Source: Meconema thalassinum
Taxonomy: Eukaryota > Arthropoda > Insecta > Orthoptera > Tettigoniidae
DNA: 64,000 nt
Assembly: GCA_946902985.2 (NCBI GenBank)
Contig: OX336388.2
Coordinates: 1,209,968,609-1,210,032,608, forward strand
Direction of reading: 5' to 3'
The translations under genes and the position numbers were made by a program. Of the stretch, positions 53,863-64,000 are shown in pieces. The notes below the pieces were generated by a model. The model had not been told where the DNA came from, did no database searches, and saw only the letters and a list, made by a program, of their open reading frames with translations. The stretch's first letter is position 1. The number at the start of each line of letters is the position of its first letter.

Positions 53863-54370
53863 TACCTGGAAATTTACAGAAAATACAAGTTGGCCACACT
53901 GCTGGTGTGTTTAAGCAGGCTGTGCAATAGAGGAAAAGGTTATCATTGCCTCATGAGAAGAGACGCTTAAAGCGTGGGAATATGTCACCTTGCCAGAAGC
54001 CGGAAGGTGAGGCTTAGGGAAATCTTGGCCGGTAATCCATAAAGTAGCAGGCGTCTGAGAGCGCGCCAGATGGGCACCGCGGTGCCTTGTTAACGTCGTG
54101 GAGCCGCGATCACTCAGCTGTCAAATCATATTCTTTATGGCGAGGTCAGTTACATGTCTCGCTCGCAAAGGCAACTTATACGGGCTCAAAGAGCTGGGAC
54201 TCTCCTACTGTAATTTCTCATTCATTATGGTTCTACAGGACAATGGTATTCAAACATCTTCATTCTGTATGAAGAATGCCCGCAATTGTTGCTAGAATCG
54301 TACTAGTAATATTTTTGGTGGTGGTTATTGTTGATAATAACATAAATTCTAAGTTACCTTCACTTATATG
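53863..54370. other. No recognised feature
   Basis: Two short overlapping frames at 54087-54295 without a domain. A local GCAGGC-rich part near 54040. Confidence 0.35.
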
Positions 54371-54850
54371 CACGAACCCGGTCGAAGTCGAAGAGCGTTA
54401 AAAATCCCTCAGTATGCCTTTCTTCGGAGGGGATGTAAAGCCGGCGGTCCCATGTCATAGAATTATGGCATGAAAAAGAACCTTCCACTAACTACACTTG
54501 TGTGAAGCCAAAATTTGTAGGTTAGATTACTTGATAACGCTATATTAGTTCTAACGTTCGTCGCCAGGTGCTGGCAGCGATGGAATCTAGTATCTAAGTC
54601 CGCATCTAGGTGTCGTGGACGGTAGCAACTAGTAGCAACTAGTAGGAACTACTTGAAAAATTGATCGTCTGCAGTCCTTACCTGAATCACAGATAACACA
54701 CACTAATACAGCCATCACAATTAACACCGGTTATCAGACAGATTCTACACACACCCAAAGTACACGGGACTACATGACCGCATCGTCGCAGCCCCTAAAC
54801 TAAGGAACCAACCAACCAACCAACCGACCGACCGACCGACCAACCAACAC
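54371..54850 (+). mobile_element. SINE-B, 5'-truncated, with expanded tail
   Basis: Starts within the B-box region (CACGAACCCGGTCGAAGTCG). The body is complete; the tail at about 54806-54850 is (AACC)n changing to (GACC)n and back. An internal duplication GTAGCAACTAGTAGCAACTA lies near 54632. Confidence 0.88.
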
Positions 54851-55874
54851 AGGGCTGTTATTCCAACATATTATCTGGGTATTCTCTTAGCCAGGGCACT
54901 ACAAATCCTGATATCTGATCGCCCAGGCGCCTATTATTACCGTAGAGAGTGGCGCTTCTCGTAATTTTGCAGATAGGAGGCATACGTATGTTTTAAGATG
55001 ATGAAGAATAAATCCGTACTATATCTTAATTGCCACTTGTAAACACAAATTATTGAGCAAAACATAATAACATTAGACTTACATGATAGTCGTCGAATAG
55101 AATTCGTTCTGGTTATCCAACTAAAGGAGCACTCTGAAGTGACTGTTTTCATGCATGAACACACATGTCATTAGAAACAACCCTTAAATTAGTGCCTATA
55201 TAATTGGTAAAAAGAATCTTTCTCGGAAAATATTTCCGGCAGCCGGCCCTGAATTTGGGCGAGGGAGATCACTGGTGATGATGTATGCAGGCAATCATTA
55301 GGCATAGGCTACTGTAATGGTTGAAGTTAAGCACAGGGTATACGGCACTGTATGTGTACATATTTAATGATGATATTAAGCTACTAATATATTTTGTGGT
55401 TTATTATTGAAGGAATGAAATTAATGAGAGAATTTTGTGACAGATTACAAACCTGCTCAATGCATTATTCTTCGTAGTGTTCTCGTATAGAAGTTTCCAA
55501 ATAAAAATCTATAAGACATCACGTTTTTGGGGTTAGTTGTGTTTGCTATTCACTAAGAAACTTGGGGGGGGGGGAGTAGGCATTGTCCTGCCCTTCTTGT
55601 TTAGAAACCACCTATACATTCATTCATAGGTGTTAGAAGATTTACAAGCCCCTCAAATGAATTAACAACAAGAAACTTTCTTTTATTTTATTTAATTTTA
55701 TTCAATTTTCATAATTTTCATTTGTTTGGTTCAATTTATTTTTGTTTAATTTATTCAGTTAATGCAAATTTCTTTCAATTTTTATTTTATTTCCTTTCAT
55801 TTCTAGTAGATCAGTATTACTTCGTAGTTAAATATTTGTGTACGACATAAGCATTTGTTTGTTTCTTTGAATGA
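54851..55874. other. Unassigned, AT-rich
   Basis: No supported gene. A G-run lies at 55564-55573 and a TTTTATTTTATTTAATTTTA-type tract at 55681-55800. The minus-strand frame at 54937-55164 has no domain. Confidence 0.35.
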
Positions 55875-55879
55875 AAAGG

Positions 55880-55995
55880 AAGGAAGGAAGCTTGTAGTTT
55901 AACGTGACCGTTAATCTTGAGATCATGAGCCACGGGACCTCCTTTTTACGTGGAATCCGAACCACAGGACATGGCATTTCACTTCGAAAATCTCT
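55880..55995 (-). mobile_element. SINE-E, 5'-truncated
   Basis: The GGAAGGAAGGAAGC tail side is followed by the body up to TTTCACTTCGAAAATCTC. The tRNA head is missing. Confidence 0.85.
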
Positions 55996-56439
55996 TTGAA
56001 TGAGGATTAACTCTTAACATTGTGATAATTAACTATTACCTGTAATTTTTCCGGGAGTGTATTGACATATTTATATCTTGTACCCCGCTCATTCATTGGG
56101 CACAATCGTGTTGACCGACTGAGGAGCTACAAAAGACAATTTTTTTAGGTAACACTGAAACAGAATGGCTTCAAATCTCTACATAACTTTTAACATTCAT
56201 ATCTTATTTTCTGGTAAGAAGCAAACATTTCCCTATGCCCTTTTGCTACACTGTTATCCCTATTCAGACTTTAATTCGCACGTACCTCTGTGAGGATTCG
56301 GTCTATAAAACATGACTAAAATATTCAAAATTTGAGTTTAACTAGTATTGTTCTTTAAATTTTATAAGTAACTGAAACCTTCTTGAAGATAAAATTTTTA
56401 AACATTTGAAGTTCTGTCTCAACCCTCTCACTTCTTTTT
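55996..56439. other. No recognised feature
   Basis: AT-rich spacer between two SINE fragments. Confidence 0.35.
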
Positions 56440-56512
56440 TTTTTTTAGCGTATGGCTTTTAGTGCCGGGAGTGTCCGAGGACATGTTCGGCGACTATATA
56501 CATTGTAGGTTA
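56440..56512 (-). mobile_element. SINE-C, 3' end only
   Basis: The T-run then AGTGCCGGGAGTGTCCGAGG and ACATGTTCGGC match the 3' end of SINE-C at 25770-25815. Only about 70 bp remain. Confidence 0.75.
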
Positions 56513-56614
56513 GCTCTCCTCGGGGAATATCTTGTACTCAAGTGTAGATGAGACACTTCCCGGGAGAAGCACGCTAACAGCAGCCATCCCGAGATTAGTT
56601 TCCCTGGTCATTTC

Positions 56615-56893
56615 CACACACTCACTCTCTCACTCTCTCACACTTTCACATTCTCACACACTCACACTCACTCTCTCACTCTCACACACTCACACTCACT
56701 CTCTCACTCTTTCACTCTCTCACACTCTCACTCTCACACACTCACACTCACACTCTCACTCTTTCACGCTCTCACTCTCTCACACTCACACTCACTCTCT
56801 CACTCTCTCACACTCTCACTCTCACACACTCACACTCACACACTCACTCTCACACACTCACTCTCTCACTCTCTCACACTCTCGCTCACACTC
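56615..56893. repeat. CACTCT / CACACT satellite, about 280 bp
   Basis: An imperfect array of CACTCTCT, CACACT and CACTCA units with weak higher-order periodicity. The serine/histidine/threonine/leucine-rich frame over it (56532-56912) is an artefact. Confidence 0.93.
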
Positions 56894-56984
56894 CTGGAAG
56901 ATGATAAGATGATACATCATTTCAAGTTTCTCCGGACTTACCCCAATTCTGTATCCTTATAAATACAACCAAACACACTACTAC

Positions 56985-57365
56985 AGTCCGTCTCGTTGCG
57001 TAGTGGGCTGTCACCACGTGCCCAGTGTGCGTCTGTGTGTGTGTCACATCTGTGTGATTAGTGTTGTGTCTGTTTTATTATTATATTTACTTGCAACGGA
57101 AGATAGGATTGAGGAGGAGACAGCCGTGGCCATGCACCATCCCAACAACTATCCTGCAGTAGAAGTGGGAGACGTCTGGGTACGACTTCTACTGTAAGAT
57201 GACAGAGGAGGGAATCGAACTCACCACTACTCAATTATCCACAGAGACTAAATACCCTATTTTGATTATCCCACAGATATTCTCTCTGCAGAAGCGGGAA
57301 TCGAACCCGGGATCATTGGGACTGGAGTTTCGAAACGTACCCCTAGATGACGGAAGGTTCATTTT
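56985..57365. mobile_element. SINE-A superfamily fragments (head plus inverted copy)
   Basis: 56985-57020 carries a plus-strand head fragment (GTCTCGTTGCGTAGTGGGC). 57100-57365 carries an inverted SINE of the same superfamily: core-like CATCCCAACAACTATCCTGC and GTAGAAGTGGGAG, a B-box-like motif near 57211-57223, and GGGTTCGATTCCCG on the minus strand at 57298-57311. Confidence 0.6.
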
Positions 57366-57930
57366 TCTGTATGAAGCAACATCAAATATAAAGCTATTCT
57401 AATTTTACGAGGAAAAGCAGTGAGACATTAGAAGTAAAACTAAGTCGCAACATAAATGATCAGCAGGAACTGAGGGAATTCTGGAGTAATTCTTGTGTCT
57501 TATTCGTGCGATATATCGATCGGTGATGCGAGATCTCGCTGCGGTGGAGAGTTATGTGATAATAATAGCTCAAAATATCTCTGTCTTTTTAACGGTGTGG
57601 TGTAATAAGCCCACGCTCTGAGCCAATAAAATGCGTGGAATTAAGCTTGAGTTGTATCGATTTCAATTAAAGTTTGGATTTGGTGCTTCGTCACGGCAAT
57701 CTCCAACAATGGAACATTTTAATATACGCACGTAGGTTTGTGCTGCTGGAAGCATGACGCAATTAGATACCAGACGGAATATCCACAATAATCCCAACTA
57801 CGTCTATATCGTGATATGGACAAAATCATCTACTGCGTTTGGATGGATTCTTTAACGGGTGACAGATAACCATTTTCATGCCAATACTGCTCGAAGTCCT
57901 TAGAAAATCAACCATGTGAAAACAGAAACA
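57366..57930. other. No recognised feature
   Basis: No repeats matched inside the window and no frame with a known domain. Confidence 0.35.
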
Positions 57931-57939
57931 TGTTCTATA

Positions 57940-58668
57940 ACTGTACCCCCCCCCCAGGGGCTCACATCTAGTGGGACGTGGGTTAGCGACCATGGGGTCC
58001 CAGCTGAGTCCGGCATTGCTTCCACTTACTTGTGCCGGGCTCCTCTCCGTCTTCTTTCCTGTCGACCTCACTTGGTAAACTCTTGTTCTCTTCCGACCCT
58101 GACGGTATTAGGGTATCCGAGGCCTAGGGAGTCTCTTCCTTTCCTTTCATGATACCCTTCTTCTGCGAGGGGTCAGCCTTCTTTTACTTTTCATGTAATC
58201 TCTTGCCTTCTGCTCAAGGCCCTCAAGGAGGCAGGGTGTATGTAGCCCCACCACTTCTGGTACACCCTAGATATTGCTACACCCTGAGGGGTTCACGGAT
58301 AGTGAGTTCGGGAGTTGGCGACCCCGAGGGATTCCTGAGCTGGGTCCAGTTTTCCCCCTTTTATCCATTATCTCTGGGGCGACTCTCTCCTCTTTGACTT
58401 TCCTATCTGCCTGTCATGGCTCTCCTTCCTACCAAGTCCCTCAATCCGCATTCTTCGAGGGTTGAGGGCATTTATTTTCCTCCTGTCCTTTATTTGCCTT
58501 ATTCTCCTTTTGTTTTCCATTTCTTCTTCTAGTATATAAGTTAGTAGTTAGTTTTAGTTATAGTTTACATTTCATTATCATCTTCACGATCACCCAATCC
58601 ATTAGTTGCCGATAACCTAGATGTTAGGCCCCTTAAAACAACAATTATCATCATCATCATCATCTGTA
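57940..58668 (+). mobile_element. LINE 3'-UTR-like repeat with (CAT)n tail
   Basis: Internal near-repeats GGGGCTCACATCTAGTGGGA and GAGGGGTTCACGGATAGTGA are each followed by GCGACC and GAGCTGGGTCC/CAGCTGAGTCC, so the UTR contains a ~330-bp duplication. It ends ATGTTAGGCCCCTTAAAACA then (ATC)n. The same repeat is found in pieces at 20965-21780 and 23500-23620. The LINE coding part is absent. Confidence 0.65.
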
Positions 58669-59685
58669 ACTGTACCAAGGTGTGTGCGTGTCCTCAGAAT
58701 AAAAATAACATTCTTTAAATTAAAGTCTAAAAGGAAGCTGTTAGATAAGTCCTCATGTATGACTCGAAATACTGGACATGGCTGACGAAACATGATTAGT
58801 AATTGCACGCCACGGATAAACGAATGTTGCCATGGTCTTTAAGTGGCACTCCCTCCAACCGGTCGAGTGAGAAACGAACATACGTGAGGCTCCTTTTGCA
58901 TCACCGCAATCAGTGAGAAGCTGGAGGAAAGGCAGTTTCGTTGCTATTAACGTCGTATATCACGGCGTGATGTCGATTAGAATTATGGCAAATGTAAACA
59001 CTAGAGAATCATGTAGACCTCTGTTTAAGGACACCACGTACTCTTACACGATGAAAAAGTCTATTTTTGTGGCATCACTTTACTAAGTATTTTCTGGGTT
59101 TATGCTAAAGGTACAACTATGATTCTTGTAACATATAAGAAGCGGTATATTCTGAGCTGTTTTTGACCATGTAGTGCTACTTTGCTTTTATAGGACGTGT
59201 GAAATGAATACAAATTTGGACAGATGCATTTTCAAAAAAATGTTGTATAAGTTGCTTCAGGTACACATTTCTCAGTTGTTTTTCAATCAAATACTCTCAA
59301 ATTGTGTTCACATACTTGGAATGGATCATGGCATATGAGTAACTACTTTGTTTCATTATTATTGGGACAGAATGCAAGAAAAAAATCCGAACTCTTTCTT
59401 TTTAAATGTATTCAAAAATATGTATCAATTTTTCTCTTCCCAATCCATGCCTACTATGTTTTGGAAGTGAAAATAGGTTAACATTCAAGTACTCCATTTG
59501 GCAAGTTAATGTTAAAAAATTAGCCCTCTATTTTTAATTGTTTCCTAGTTATCGGTACCTAAACATGAAAAATGAGTATTAACGGAAAACAGCTGGCCAA
59601 GTTAAAAGTGTATTATTCAGAGCATGGGACACTAATTTTTAAAAAACGAATTTAAGGTAGTTGTAGACATCAAAACCCCAACAAA
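58669..59685. other. No recognised feature
   Basis: AT-rich sequence upstream of the LINE C-terminal remnant. It may be decayed LINE coding sequence, but I cannot read it as such. Confidence 0.35.
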
Positions 59686-59689
59686 CTAT

Positions 59690-60103
59690 ATATATTTGGA
59701 TTCAGAAAAGAATGAAGAATTTTATGGCGCCAAAATCAAAAAATCGATTTTTCCATCATGCAAGAGGACGTGGTGTCCTTAAAGATTTAAACATGCTCCC
59801 ACCGCCCTGCATTCATATCTTTGAAAGTATTATGATTTTATTAAATAATTTAATGAATACAGACGTTCTTCTTAAAACAAACAATGATATTCGTAGGCAT
59901 TACACATGACAAAATCAAAACATTCATATTGCACACACACACAAGCATATATCAAAAAGGAACTTTTCACACAGTAGTTAAATTATACAATAAACTACCC
60001 CAGTATATAAAATTTGCCCCAAAAATAAAAACCTTTGAAAGAATGCTGAAAGCTTATCTGCAGTGCCATTGTTTTTACTCTGTAGTTGAATGTCTTAGCG
60101 TAT
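59690..60103 (+). pseudogene. LINE ORF2 C-terminus, frameshifted
   Basis: The first frame contains RGVLKDLNMLPPPCIHIFES and ends near 59909. A second phase, from about 59905, gives IYQKGTFHTVVKLYNKLPQ, then TFERMLKAYLQ and FYSVVECLSV before the stop at 60103. The pattern LKxLxxLPLPxxYIxE...KGxxxxxVKLYNKLP...FYSVxEFL is a conserved C-terminal segment of an abundant insect LINE group. The RT itself is not present. About 250 bp of AT-rich 3' UTR follows (to about 60390). Confidence 0.72.
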
Positions 60104-60424
60104 AGGAGCGATGAAATCTATAATTATATTTTACTTTTCTATTTTAATTGTAATACCCGGCTGTAAGATGCTGTATTTATAGAATTAAGTTTCATATTGT
60201 GATAATAGAGCAAGGTGTAAATAGTTGTCCAATAAGATTGCATCACTTAAGATCTATTATTATAATAAGTTATAAATAGATATTGTAAGTTTTTTTTTAC
60301 TTTATAGATGTAATTTTTGACGTGTCCTATACCATAAACGTATTATATACATGTAATTGATCAAACGGATAGATAAAAATCGAATCTAATCTGATCAACC
60401 TCTTCAGAAAACCCTTTCCATAAT

Positions 60425-60790
60425 AAACCACCTCGTAGTTGATTGGCTAGCATTCTTGGCTCGATTCTCGGCTCTGCTAAGATATTCAATTCTGGTCTGA
60501 GGGCTGGAACGGTGTACACTTAGCCTTGTTAGGTAAAACTGAGAAGAGGTTCTTAAGATTCTCACCGGAACCATCCTAGAATTGTTTTTCTGAGGTTTCC
60601 CGACTTTTACTCTAGGAAAACGTAAGGCCACGGCGACCGCCTACCGACATGGGTAGATGTAACCCAATTACAAATACAGTACATACGCATTGGCACAAGT
60701 TATCAGATAGATTTCACACACACCCAAGCACACGGGGCTGAAATTACCACGTTGTCCAACCCTTTAAAATGAAACAACAAGAATAATAAC
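60425..60790 (+). mobile_element. SINE-A, diverged
   Basis: Head CCACCTCGTAGTTGATTGGC with a shortened B-box region, linker TTCAATTCTGGTCTGAGGGC, core GAGGTTTCCCGACTTTTACT, 3' block (GGCACAAGTTATCAGATAGA, GGGGCTGAAATTACCACGTT), and a CAA/AAT-rich tail. Confidence 0.85.
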
Positions 60791-61284
60791 TTATTTCCAT
60801 TACAGAGCCAAAATGAGTCTGAAAGGTCGCAAGAGCTATGTAGACCTAATAAAATGCTGAAAAGCTTAAACCTCTTTGAGGAATGACATCCCAACAGTCA
60901 ATATTCAAATTTGAAAGGAATAAACGTTTCGAATCAGAACACCGAAGTCGTCTGTTCCTGAAATATCAATAATAATAATAATAATAATAATAATGCCAAT
61001 TTCTCTTTTTTTGCCCCCCTCCCCTCATTACTTCTGAACACTAGTCTGGAACCGTATATCACATTACTTCAGGCTAGAGCCATTTTATCTTTGCCCGTAG
61101 GGCACTCTCCAGTAGTGAATTATCTTCAGTGGCGATCCAGATCTGTCTTCTTTGCTTAGAGGATACTAGCAGAAGTACCTGTTCTTCGAACGGTGTTATA
61201 TATAACACCAGACATTATCAATTGAGCTACTGTTGCAATGGTAAGCGGTTTGTCATTCCTTTATAAGTTTATGAGAACGAAGTT
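60791..61284. other. Unassigned, with a TAA run
   Basis: A (TAA)n run at 60968-60993. A minus-strand tRNA-like A box (GTAGCTCAATTGATAATG, about 61222-61239) lies beside the perfect palindrome GGTGTTATATATAACACC (61193-61210). No B box at the right distance, so it is not called a tRNA. Confidence 0.4.
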
Positions 61285-62492
61285 AGTTTTCTGGGAATAT
61301 CACACACACTGTTAATTTAAGGGCCTTAAAATGTGGTTTTCGGAGACCCCTTATAGACTCGCGAATTTTGTGTCTCACAATGAGAAGCGCAACATATGCT
61401 TTGATCGTCCTTCTAGGATAATTTTTATATTTCGCCTATTTTAGCATGTATTTTGAGAAGATTTTCCCTATATCCACCCTTCTACTGTATGAAAAGTACG
61501 GTGAGGAGTTTTATAAATGATTGGTGAATTGACTCATGTTTACCATACCTAATTTTACGATGTACCAAGCATCCGAACACGATTTATAGGCGTACATAAA
61601 GATACACAGAAAGACAGACAGAAAATTCTATTGTCTACAACATATCACCCAGATATCCAAATATGGGTATACCTACCATACGTATCAAACAAAATCATCC
61701 TTACGATGAACCCGTATGCCGACAAAAAAAAAAAAAAGATTAGTTAAAATGTGCTCTCAAACTAAATTCACCCAACGTGTACTTCCTGACGTGAAATAGA
61801 TTTGAAAGCCTTGTAGACGAAACGCAATACACCTCACATAAAAAAATGACCCTCTACGTTGTGTTAGGTCCCCATACACAGGAAGACCTCTTTCATAAAT
61901 TATAAAGGCTTGTGGGGCATGAAATTCAGGTTCTTCTGCCTCAAATGGCCCAAATTCCTAAAAGCCGCAAAATGCTGATTCAATTTAGGAATTTTTGAAA
62001 ATAATGTTTCTGTTTGTAGATACAATAGACTTTCTGTACTATATGTCGCACGTGAAATTGCATGAAAAAATTCTGGGTTACCCCTTGACCCCCTTAATTG
62101 CATTGACGAATTATAGTCTACATTGGTTCCGTGATAACCTTATAGCCATTTGCAAACTTTCACAGAAATGTAATAAATGGAGCAGCCTAATAATAATATC
62201 GTATGGCCTCGGGTGCCGGGTGCAAGCTTCGTAATTTGACACCCAGAGGGTAGCTTGCATGTCGAAATTTCGTTGTTCCTAGAATCACTATGAAAGTCAA
62301 GGAGGGTAGATATCTAAGCTCCTTGAACACTATAGCGCTTTCTAGTAGAGAAATGAGAAACTTTGTGTTGGCGGAAACTCCTGAGGTTAATTTTGCCATT
62401 ATGAACACGGCCTACTGAATTCAAATGGGTTCCTTGACATGCCAACATCGTATGACATGCGAGTCGTATTTTTGCCGCCTTTCAAAAATCAC

Positions 62493-62862
62493 GTACAGGC
62501 CGGACGTTTGTTTTAGACGATTGCCCTTGACCTTGAAGCCTGCGGGTGAGCCTGTACACAGTCACTCTCTCACCCTATCACTTCACATTTGTCACCACCG
62601 ATCTGATGTAATGGAATTCCAGACTTGAGCAGACAGTACAGTCCACGTCGAAGTATTGTGTGACACGGAAGTACACGTTACGTAGTTACGAACAGAACGT
62701 TATTATATTGGCCAGTGACTATACTTCAGCAATAGTGTGAAACTGCTTTATCAATCATCGGAGCGCTTGGGGCAGCTGATAACAACACAGGTACTGTAGT
62801 AACTCGCCTCCAGGCTTCCATTAAGATTTTTCACTCGTCTAAAACAAACGTCCGGCCTGTAC
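62493..62862. mobile_element. Perfect 28-bp inverted repeat enclosing 314 bp
   Basis: GTACAGGCCGGACGTTTG... at 62493-62520 is repeated exactly in inverse at 62835-62862. CAC flanks both outer ends, a possible 3-bp TSD. It may be a MITE or a fold-back duplication attached to the neighbouring tRNA-like head. No coding capacity. Confidence 0.6.
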
Positions 62863-62936
62863 CACGGCCAGGAGTGAACCTGCAATCTTGGGGTTAGTAG
62901 ACCGACACGCTATCCACTCACCCACCGTAGCAAGGT
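62863..62936 (-). mobile_element. tRNA-like SINE head
   Basis: On the minus strand: CCTTGCTACGGTGGGTGAGT (A-box region) followed by GCAGGTTCACTCCTGGCCG (B box). It runs straight into the right arm of the inverted repeat, so the SINE body may include that arm. Confidence 0.55.
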
Positions 62937-64000
62937 ATAAATGGAGAGATATTGCTTCTTACAAAAATAGATGGAAAGTTGGATGCCACCCCTTAAGATA
63001 ATGTTGTCATGGTTACCGATTTCCATTCCTTCATTACTTTGTTAAATTACATTAAATTATTTTTCTGGGAATATTTCAGATACTGTTGGTTTTAGAGCCT
63101 TATAATGTAGTTTTCGAGGCCCCCAAGTTTTGTTTCTGGCACCGAGGGGCTTTGTCTCCTCGTTGTACGCCATAATATAATAATAATAATATAATATAGG
63201 GATAGGAATATAATAGACCTGCCGTACCACACCCACAGGTGTAAATCGCGTGAAAAAATTCTAGTGTACCCCTTGACCCCCTTAAGCGCATTATACGTAT
63301 TGATGAATTTTACAGCTTAATTTGGTTCCGTGATAACCTTCTAGCCGTTTGCAAACTTTCACACCAATGTAATTAATGGAATTGCATTGCGTCTTACAGC
63401 AATAGATGGACCTCTGAGAATCTGTTGCCATGGTTACCGGCTTATATTCGTTCATTAGTTTATTAAATTAAATTAGGTCTCTGGGAATATCTCAAAAATG
63501 GTTGGTTTTAGGGCCTTAAAATGTGGATTTCGGGGACCCTTTAGGGCCCCCGAGTTTTTTCTCTCACATTGAGGGGCTGAAAATGATCTTTGTCTCGTCC
63601 TTCTACTCCTATTTCAGCATGTATTTTAAGGGGGTAGGCCCTCTTTTATGAGAGGTACGGAGAAGGGTTACATCAATGATTAGTGTCGTGCCTCGGATGG
63701 ATATCTGTGCCAAATTTTACGTTGATACACCCAGCCGTTCTCGAGTTATAAGGGAACAAAGTTGTCCACAGACAAACAAACAAACAAACAGACAGACAGA
63801 CCAACAAATTATTTTCGCGCGCATCCATTATAAAACAGTCTGAAAAGCGTAAATAACTCAAATTTCCGTAGAAATTGCGAAAAAAACATACAAACTTTAC
63901 TTTTTATGTACGTAGAGATATACTGCACCGCTCGGTGTTGACCGTGTTTTATTGCACAAATGTAGGTTTTATTCGCTAACCGTTGGAGATACACGAAAAG

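Larger units (their letters stand above)
61285..63990. repeat. Non-coding repeat family, several partly tandem units
   Basis: Three segment types recur. Segment 1 (CTGGGAATATxxCA...GGGCCTTAAAATGTGG) lies at about 61292, 63067 and 63481. Segment 2 (GTGAAAAAATTCTxG then TACCCCTTGACCCCCTTAA...GGTTCCGTGATAACCTT) lies at about 62052 and 63250. Segment 3 (AAATAGATGG...GTTGxCATGGTTACCG) lies at about 62965 and 63400. Order 3-1-2-3-1 at 62950-63990 shows a unit of about 415 bp. No protein is encoded. A SINE-like insert and an inverted repeat interrupt it at 62200-62940. Confidence 0.78.

Noticed and set aside
56532..56912. 126-codon Ser/His/Thr/Leu-rich protein
   Set aside because: A translation of the CACTCT satellite.
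56985..57020. Full SINE-A on the plus strand
   Set aside because: Only about 35 bp of head match; the following sequence belongs to another, inverted copy.

Overview
This window looks like a transposon-dense stretch of a large animal genome, most likely an insect. I see no gene I would call a host gene. The reasons are: tRNA-derived SINEs of at least six types occur every 1-2 kb, several with perfect target-site duplications (TSDs); there is a BEL/Pao LTR element, LINE fragments, mariner and hAT relics, Helitrons and long microsatellites; and no long open frames exist outside elements. The SINE structures and BEL/mariner types suit a large-genome insect, possibly Polyneoptera, but that is only an inference.

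Layout. 0.2-0.8 kb: a SINE-A split by a SINE-G. 1.1-3.8 kb: a small hAT-like element (TIR CAGGGCYGGATT, 8-bp TSD) carrying a nested Helentron-like element and a nested SINE-B. 4.3-7.9 kb: SINE-C, AT-rich hAT-like relics, SINE-F and a 1.4-kb TIR element. 8.2-19.9 kb: one SINE-A split by one BEL/Pao element (LTRs 8307-8558 and 19343-19594, TSD AATTC). Its gag and pol remnants are pushed apart by about 5 kb of foreign DNA, which includes a second Helentron-like copy and a non-LTR reverse transcriptase fragment. A SINE-B interrupts its integrase. 20-36.7 kb: a SINE-rich tract with mariner relics, a foldback element and LINE 3' ends. 37.6-38.5 kb: a GGAA/GGAAT satellite that abuts a SINE-E-like tail. 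39.5-39.8 kb: a TAAA array.

39.985-52.994 kb holds the most interesting structure: two decayed Helitrons joined head to tail with no intervening base. The first ends in a hairpin plus CTAG at 49218 and the second starts TC at 49219. The first begins with four tandem copies of a ~1,035-bp unit that starts with the Helitron 5' end. Each unit contains ~145-bp subrepeats, each carrying a pol III B-box-like motif. The second begins with one nearly identical unit. Their coding remnants are related but much more diverged. A LINE (25-bp TSD) sits in the first helicase remnant and a SINE-E (11-bp TSD) in the second element.

53-64 kb: more SINEs, LINE 3' ends, a CACTCT satellite and a non-coding repeat family that fills the last 2.7 kb.

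Family letters (SINE-A to SINE-G) are local labels, not database names. All identities were judged by eye. Nothing here appears to encode an intact autonomous element; the parts are linked by nesting history rather than by a pathway.
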